64,000 bases of DNA from Gemmatimonadota bacterium (lineage in GTDB: Bacteria; Gemmatimonadota; Gemmatimonadetes; Longimicrobiales; Gaopeijiaceae): the NCBI GenBank assembly GCA_027623325.1, contig JAQBXY010000003.1, positions 1 to 64,000 of the forward strand. Direction: 5' to 3'. Numbering within the stretch: position 1 is the first letter of the stretch; each line of letters starts with the position of its first letter. Shown one piece after another: positions 59,401-64,000 of this stretch. Both the position numbers and the translations under genes were made by a program. The notes below the pieces were generated by a model. The model worked only from the letters and a program-made list of their open reading frames with translations, ran no database searches and was not told where the DNA came from.

Positions 59401-62400
59401 GACTCCCCGCCCGCGTTCGAAGTGATTGTGTTCATGGTATTGGGTACCGCGGGATGAGAGGTCTCGGCCCGTGATTCGGGCCAGACGATGTCCGGTTCGT
59501 GAGCCGGCAGCCTCAGTTCGGCGCCGCCGGGACCTTGGAGCGGGACCGCGCCGTCTCGCAGGCCCGCCATGCGATCACTGAACTCCCCCAGCCGCATGGG
59601 AACGCCGGCCGCCCAAAGCCTCGCGACGGAACGCGCCAGAGGTTCCAGTCCGGCTCGCTCGTGGGGATCGAGTGCGACTACGGTATGCGGCCGTCCTTCG
59701 AGAATGCGACCGATCGCCCCTGTGAGCGTAGCCCTCGGTCCATGCTCGATGAATACGCGAACACCATCCGCGTACGCCTGCTCGATCGTCTTGGGGAAGT
59801 CGATAGGATCGATTGCTTGCTGCGTGATCGCGTCGGCCGCGGACGCTCGCGTCGGTACATACGCCCGGTTCCCGGCGTTCGTATAGAACCGGATGTCGGG
59901 GACCTCGGAGGTTTCACGCTCGTGAACCTTGTGCCAGACCTTGGCAAACGGTTCGAGCGGAGCACAGTGGACCACCATATCGAGCCCAAGGTCGATCGCC
60001 CGATTTCGTCCGACCGCCTCGACAACCCGTTCGCATCCGTCGGCGTCACCTCCAATCACGACGTCCTCGTAGTGATGGATTACAGTGACGTAGACGCGGG
60101 GCTCGCCCTCGACGGCCTTCCGAATCGCTTCAAGCGGCGCCGCGATCCGGTAGTTCCGCCACCGCGGCACCTCACCTTCGGGCAACTCCCAGAACGCGGC
60201 AGCCGCCTTACACTCGCCCGTTAATTGGTCGGCGTACATCTCGGAGGCGTCTATCTCGGCCAGCAGCGCGTCGAGGTCGTTCCAGACCCCGAACGCCATC
60301 AGCGAGTTGGTCTCACCCGACGATAGACCAAGCGCAACCTGAGGCTTGATGCCGAGGACCTGCCTCGTGAAGTCGGTATGCGCCTGGCACACGAAGGACG
60401 AGCCGGTCAGCTGCGCCTCCGGGGAGAAGGCCACACCCCACTCCCCGTAGACCGTCGCGGCGAGTCGCGACGTTCCCGCGAATCGGGCACAGAGATCGTG
60501 ACCTATTTTCGGGAACGCGAGCAGCATGTCTCGTACCGCCCCACGGTAGGCAGCAGCCGCCCCGGTGTAACAAAACGCGACCTCGCCATCCAACTCGCCG
60601 GCGCCGTAGAAGAGGCCCGGCGCGGCAGGTGCCCGCCCCGCCGCAAGCTCTTTAGCAGCATATCGGCGCAGCGTCCCGAGATCTGCCGAAGTCCGCGCGA
60701 CCAAACCAACGCGCTCGTTCCCGTCGAACGCCTGAAGGTCCGACGAGACCGCAGTCGCGAGCGCCGCCATCGACTCGGCCGCATAGAAAGCGCAGGCCGG
60801 GGCGTCCACGGGGCTGATGACGTTCGTCGTCCTCTCCGGAGCGGCGAACGAAACCGTCGACCCGATCCCGGAGAACGAGGTGACCGAGACTTTCGTGTGA
60901 ACGGAGTCGCGGCGACGCGGGGAGGGCCAGGCGCCATCCCGCTCGATCTTCACGCCGAGGTGCGCTGCGATCGCTCCTGCCGCGACGTGCAGCAGCCCCG
61001 ACGCGCCATGGGCGTGCCCGAACCTGGCGGTCACCTCGCTCTCACCGGATTCCGGGGAGAGGACGATATCAACGGAGCCCGCCGGCGACGGGCTCATGGC
61101 CTCGACGACGGAGGCGAACACCGGATATCCCTTGTCGAGTGCGTCCCGCTCCCGCATGACGATGAGCGCAACGGCCGCGTCACCCGGCTGTCGACGATCC
61201 TCCGGCAAGACTTCATTGGCGGCCGCGACATGCGCTCCCTCATGCGAGAAGTCGGAGGCGCCAACTACCGCCGCGTCGATCTCGCCGGACTGCAACGCCC
61301 GGACGGCAAGCTTGAGCGCATCCAGGCCTGAGAGCTCCTCACTGGCCACCGTGAACCCCGGTGCCCGCCAGTCCTGCTGGGCGTGCACACGGTTCGCTGG
61401 AATGTTTGGCATACAGCCGATGACGCCCGCCGCGGTGAGGTGCCGGGCAGACAGACTGTTCGCGGCCCTCCATCCATCCACATCCGCGTCGCCGGACAAG
61501 AGCTCCCGCAGGCGAACGCGTAGTCCGTGGCGAGCCGCCTGGGGGTCGACGCACATTCCGATGTAGACGCCAGTCCGATCCGGATTGAGGCCTCCCACCT
61601 GCCCCAACGCCTCGTCTACTACCGCCAGAATCGAGCTCTGCTGAGCGAGGCTCTCCTGAAGGTCCTTCGGAGGAAAGCCCAGGCCTGTCATCGACAGGAC
61701 GATCTCTTCCGTGACCGTGCTCTCGGTGCCCCTGGCCTCGACGAGGCGTCGGACGAATGCGGAGAGCCCAAGACTTTCTCCAGCGATGACGCCGATGGCA
61801 GAGATCGCGATCGGCTCCGCAAGCTTAGCCGTCGGATCGACTCTGCGAACCGCCGGCACCGGGAGTTCACCGACCCACTCCTCGACGATCAAGTGCGCGT
61901 TGTTTCCTCCGAACCCGAAGTTGCTGATCGCCGCCCTGCGCGGACCCTCACTCTCCCACGGTTCAGCGGATGAAAGCAGCCGAAAACCATGCTTCGCAAT
62001 GGCGTCGAGCGGATCGTCACAGGGAGTCGGTGGCAGGAGCTTCGCCTCGAAAGCGCCGAGCACCTTGAGGAGACTGGCCACACCCGACGCGGTGATGGGA
62101 TGGCCTATGTTGCCCTTGAGCGAGCCGATGGCAGGCTTGGGACCCGGGCCCCACATCTGCGCGAGACTCTCCAACTCCACGCTGTCGCCGCGCGGAGTCC
62201 CCGTCGCGTGGCACTCGATGAAGCTCACGTCCTGCGGCTTCAGGCCGGCCTGCGCATACGCCGCCTCCATGGCACGGATTTGCCCGTCCGTGGAGGGAGC
62301 CAGAAATCCGCTCTGCCGACCGTCATTCGACAAGCCCACGCCACGGATGACACCGTAAATGTGATCGTTGTCACGCACCGCATCATCGAGACGTTTGAGC

Positions 62401-63188
62401 ACCACCAGTCCCGCCCCTTCAGCGGGGAGCAGTCCATCCGCTCCCTTGTGCAGGGGTCGCGAACGGCCGCTCGGACTGAGCGCCTGAAGGGCGGTGAAGC
62501 CCAGATGGATGAAGAGCGGATCGGCCCGAGCGACGCCTCCCGCGAGCATCAACTCCGCTTCCCGATCCTGTAGACGTCTGCACGCGATCCCGAGCGCGTA
62601 GAGCGACGATGCGCACGCAGCGTCGAGCGCGAACACGTCCCCTGTCAGACCGCAGGCCTTCGCGACGATGTGTGCGGGTGCTCCCGAAGAGAATCGATTC
62701 CGAGGGTCCGATGTCACCCCTGCGCGGCCCGGCAGCGGCGCGCCCTCTCCGGCGCCAAGCCAATAGTCCTCGACGAACCGAGTGTGTCCGACCGTCGGGT
62801 ACGAGAGATTCCCGACAATCAAGCCCGTGTTGGGAGGCGGTGTCTCGGCGCCGGCCTCTGCGAGCGCCACCGTGGCACAGTGAAGGAGCCACTTCGTCAG
62901 CGGATCGAGGCGTTCCGGTTGAGGAATCCGATCCGCGAACAACTGAGCATTGAAGATCTCGTCGAAGCCACGGACGTATCCGCCGCGATTGCTGACGACG
63001 TACTCGGCTCCTGGCCCCGGCGACCGCTCCCGGATCAGGCGGCGAGAGTCGAGGCCCCATGCCCGATCGGGTGCCTCGTCGATGAGGACCCGAGCTTCCC
63101 GAACCGCTTCGAACAGGGCCTCCGGACTCAACGCGCCGGGCAACACACAGGAACGCCCTACAATCGCGATGGGCTCGAAACTACTCAT
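56415..63188 (-). CDS. pfaC: PfaC/Pfa3-like lipid megasynthase: KS-CLF-AT-(hot-dog)4
   Basis: 2257 residues. Ketosynthase 6-440 has Cys192 (DAACASS), His327 (ECHATGT) and His363 (GNIGH). A second KS-like chain-length factor at 460-785 has Ser-Glu in place of Cys (VASEELSG, 614-621). An acyltransferase at 868-1200 has GLSSG with Ser956. A Pro/Ala linker covers about 1230-1465. Four FabA-type hot-dog folds make two dehydratase pairs, with active-site-like motifs WYLHAGRMAPG (His1544), FYAGHFKNDPCMPG (His1754), WYFDEGQGHMP (degenerate) and WYFKSHFYEDPVQPG (His2148). This order matches myxobacterial Pfa3 without its terminal acyltransferase. There is no ACP, ketoreductase or enoylreductase. GGAG lies seven bases before the ATG, which is 23 bases after the upstream synthase stop. 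Confidence 0.9.
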   Translation of the reverse strand: MSSFEPIAIVGRSCVLPGALSPEALFEAVREARVLIDEAPDRAWGLDSRRLIRERSPGPGAEYVVSNRGGYVRGFDEIFNAQLFADRIPQPERLDPLTKWLLHCATVALAEAGAETPPPNTGLIVGNLSYPTVGHTRFVEDYWLGAGEGAPLPGRAGVTSDPRNRFSSGAPAHIVAKACGLTGDVFALDAACASSLYALGIACRRLQDREAELMLAGGVARADPLFIHLGFTALQALSPSGRSRPLHKGADGLLPAEGAGLVVLKRLDDAVRDNDHIYGVIRGVGLSNDGRQSGFLAPSTDGQIRAMEAAYAQAGLKPQDVSFIECHATGTPRGDSVELESLAQMWGPGPKPAIGSLKGNIGHPITASGVASLLKVLGAFEAKLLPPTPCDDPLDAIAKHGFRLLSSAEPWESEGPRRAAISNFGFGGNNAHLIVEEWVGELPVPAVRRVDPTAKLAEPIAISAIGVIAGESLGLSAFVRRLVEARGTESTVTEEIVLSMTGLGFPPKDLQESLAQQSSILAVVDEALGQVGGLNPDRTGVYIGMCVDPQAARHGLRVRLRELLSGDADVDGWRAANSLSARHLTAAGVIGCMPNIPANRVHAQQDWRAPGFTVASEELSGLDALKLAVRALQSGEIDAAVVGASDFSHEGAHVAAANEVLPEDRRQPGDAAVALIVMRERDALDKGYPVFASVVEAMSPSPAGSVDIVLSPESGESEVTARFGHAHGASGLLHVAAGAIAAHLGVKIERDGAWPSPRRRDSVHTKVSVTSFSGIGSTVSFAAPERTTNVISPVDAPACAFYAAESMAALATAVSSDLQAFDGNERVGLVARTSADLGTLRRYAAKELAAGRAPAAPGLFYGAGELDGEVAFCYTGAAAAYRGAVRDMLLAFPKIGHDLCARFAGTSRLAATVYGEWGVAFSPEAQLTGSSFVCQAHTDFTRQVLGIKPQVALGLSSGETNSLMAFGVWNDLDALLAEIDASEMYADQLTGECKAAAAFWELPEGEVPRWRNYRIAAPLEAIRKAVEGEPRVYVTVIHHYEDVVIGGDADGCERVVEAVGRNRAIDLGLDMVVHCAPLEPFAKVWHKVHERETSEVPDIRFYTNAGNRAYVPTRASAADAITQQAIDPIDFPKTIEQAYADGVRVFIEHGPRATLTGAIGRILEGRPHTVVALDPHERAGLEPLARSVARLWAAGVPMRLGEFSDRMAGLRDGAVPLQGPGGAELRLPAHEPDIVWPESRAETSHPAVPNTMNTITSNAGGESMAPPPTGGLGYDVSRHFNGGRAAAAPAAMSQSIVATAPVAGVEHAGNTVATAPLGGWVEAGQNPALDLFNSIAQAHADFLRGQKETHDAFLALGLHGALGAATAMNAGAPTLPAREPDVRVVVQDTPVRSPAAPPAPVPLAPPAEVRLAPAATAPVAPLPPVAAPLAPTHSATTTAAPPAKAGGGAPSPVIPIPPPIDRSTMPATVFLTREQLEVHAGGKISEIFGSLFEKQDGFERQVRMPEPPLLFADRALMIEGEPGTMKKGRVVTETDVQSDTWYLHAGRMAPGVVIESGQADLLLISWLGADFQNQSDRVYRLLGCDLTFYGELPAPGETLTYDIYVDGHAKTGDVRLFFFHYDCYVGDRLLISVRNGQAGFFTNEELAGSGGVLWDAADDEPKPDARLDPAPRLTTKRSFSREDLQHWVDGDAYRCFGAGFELAASHTRTPNTPAGRLKLIDHVPLFDPEGGPWGRGYLRAEAHVPANAWFYAGHFKNDPCMPGTLMADAATQALSFTMAAMGFTVRRDGWRFEPVPGELARFLCRGQVIPDGPHTLEYEVFIEEVVDGDFPEVYASLLCKSDGFKVFQCRRFGLRLVPDFPLTTMPEFLEGIEAPRLVGPGDSDVRGDYGALLSCAWGRPSDAFGRMFTKFDGALKCPRLPGPPYHFVSSILSVDVAPASASEGGTLVSTFEVDPDAWYFDEGQGHMPFAIIVEALLQPCGWFASYLNFFADTPGDVAFRNLDGEKCILHRPIPPDIGTLTLTTKLTRFAKAAGTSIVFFDVSCEDANGPIMTLTTDFGFFSPKILEDQRGLSTTDAMRARRDEVSLLAPMTLTDGGGALAHLPSMASGKMRMLDEITGFWEDAGDAGLGRIRTFQRIHCDSWYFKSHFYEDPVQPGSLGLEALVQSARALMHLKGWLDDLESPVWEHPIVGFPLAWRYRGQVVPLNKEVVTEVEALEVEIVEGESVTLTLYGTQWVDGLRIYEVPSFAIRVRSGGR

Positions 63189-63211
63189 GCTGGACTCCGC
63201 TCTTGCTTCGA

Positions 63212-64000
63212 TCAGGCGCCACCGGTCTCGAACTGTACCTCGCGCAGTTCTGCCACCAGATCACCGTCCTCGGTAGCCAGGATGAAGTCGAACAAGGTGC
63301 CCTTCTCTGTGATGCGCGCCGTGAACGCGGAGCGGAGCCGTTCCGGGATCGTCTCCAAATGGTGCACCACCATGGTGCCCATGCTCGCGAGCTTCTCCAT
63401 GGCCCCGGCCTTGTGATGGGTCCAGAGTTCGCCCAACTGGAGGAGGCCTTCGAACGCGGCCGGATCAAAACCACGGGAGAAACCCTTCGCGGGCCAACCG
63501 AGACTGGCAGCACTGCGCAGCAAGGCCATGCCGCCCTCAGCGGATACCCCTTCCAGGTCGATGATCGAACGGTAATCGCTCTCGCTTCCCAAGACCGTTT
63601 CGTAGGCGGCTTCAGCCTGGTACGGCCAGGGTTCCAGACCTCCGGAGGGTACTGCGGGCGGCGGCGCCGACCCATTCTCCGAGTAGCGGACCGTGGTCTC
63701 GTGGTGCGCATTGCCCTTGGCATCCCGGAAGATGAGCCGGTACCCAGGAATGGCGGCCACGATGGGGTGGATGTCGACCGTGTTTCCTTCTTCAGAGCCC
63801 TCGCCGGCATCGCCGCGCATGGCGCTGACGAAGTCCTCGAGGTACGTGCGCATGGTACGAACGGGCTTCAAGGCCTGTCCGAGGCGGAGTGCGAAGTCCG
63901 CGACCAGTGCAGGCGCCATGCGGTTACCAAACGAACCGAGGCCGGAGCCCCGCTGGGCGCTGCCCGCCGAGAAGGTCAGGCGATGCGTGGCGGCCGGGAA
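63212..64000 (-). CDS. PfaA/Pfa2-like megasynthase, C-terminal end (5' part outside window)
   Basis: The frame is open from the window edge to the stop at 63212, about 262 residues. The readable part begins FPAATHRLTFSAGSAQRGSG. Residues 27 onward (ALVADFALRLGQALKPVRTM) lead into hot-dog-like sequence. It carries FDPAAFEGLLQLGELWTHHKAG and METLAS-like strands and ends FDFILATEDGDLVAELREVQFETGGA. This resembles the second half of a polyketide-type dehydratase domain, the C-terminal domain of Pfa2/PfaA-type proteins. No catalytic residues can be judged because the first half is off the window. KS, AT, ACP and KR domains are expected upstream. Confidence 0.7.
   Translation of the reverse strand, partial: FPAATHRLTFSAGSAQRGSGLGSFGNRMAPALVADFALRLGQALKPVRTMRTYLEDFVSAMRGDAGEGSEEGNTVDIHPIVAAIPGYRLIFRDAKGNAHHETTVRYSENGSAPPPAVPSGGLEPWPYQAEAAYETVLGSESDYRSIIDLEGVSAEGGMALLRSAASLGWPAKGFSRGFDPAAFEGLLQLGELWTHHKAGAMEKLASMGTMVVHHLETIPERLRSAFTARITEKGTLFDFILATEDGDLVAELREVQFETGGA

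Overview
This 64 kb window is GC-rich bacterial chromosome (roughly 62-65% G+C by eye) and shows no phage or plasmid backbone. The gene content fits Gemmatimonadota or a near relative. Pointers are an ADOP/MacB-like orphan permease, a DUF5117-type zinc metalloprotease, secreted M19 dipeptidase, amidases and an amidohydrolase, a lipoprotein quinoprotein dehydrogenase, short carboxypeptidase-regulatory/plug-like exported proteins and a Lys/Ala/Pro histone-H1-like protein. This placement is an inference, since there is no rRNA or ribosomal protein in the window.

Layout. 1-5330 is a plastic region: a gene tail, an IS3-family insertion sequence, a lone tRNA-Pro with a broken partial copy beside it, an AlkB-like di-iron hydroxylase, a small methyltransferase, and two genes fused by an apparent deletion (the 5' part of an MgtC-like gene joined to the 3' part of a sugar-nucleotide epimerase). 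5403-7740 is an array of 17 tRNA genes with a promoter before it and a strong terminator after it; two short palindromic elements sit behind its Ser tRNAs. 7842-14930 holds a frameshifted LamG lipoprotein, a MATE/ANKH-like transporter, thrC-thrB, a histone-H1-like gene, a SprT-like metalloprotease and a sigma/anti-sigma pair. 14933-23572 is mostly minus-strand housekeeping (leuS, tkt) with two paralogous exported plug-like proteins, then an MsbA-like ABC exporter. 23642-32912 has envelope and secreted catabolic functions (beta-barrel, LCAT-like lipase fusion, PqqB-like hydrolase, YajQ, two amidases, dipeptidase, AEC carrier). 33457-37495 is a three-gene molybdenum hydroxylase operon whose Fe-S subunit has a Tat signal. 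37488-47928 contains exported NHL, metalloprotease, amidohydrolase, quinoprotein and DUF4139 proteins. 48012-53970 has an ADOP permease, a GspE-like ATPase fused to a receiver domain, and an unrecognised protein.

The window ends in a minus-strand biosynthetic operon (55092-64000, running off the end). It holds the C-terminus of a PfaA/Pfa2-like megasynthase, a complete 2257-residue KS-CLF-AT-(hot-dog)4 protein of PfaC/Pfa3 type, a phosphopantetheinyl transferase and a VOC-fold protein; asparaginase and an unknown gene follow closely. This is the layout of a polyunsaturated-fatty-acid-type (secondary lipid) synthase. In such systems the first protein carries the ACPs, the second does condensation, acyl transfer and dehydration, and the transferase makes holo-ACP.

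The two most unusual signals are this lipid megasynthase, in the domain order described for myxobacterial Pfa3, and a family of short palindromic elements. Three of these sit in or next to tRNA genes, and each is followed by a copied piece of the tRNA it targets.
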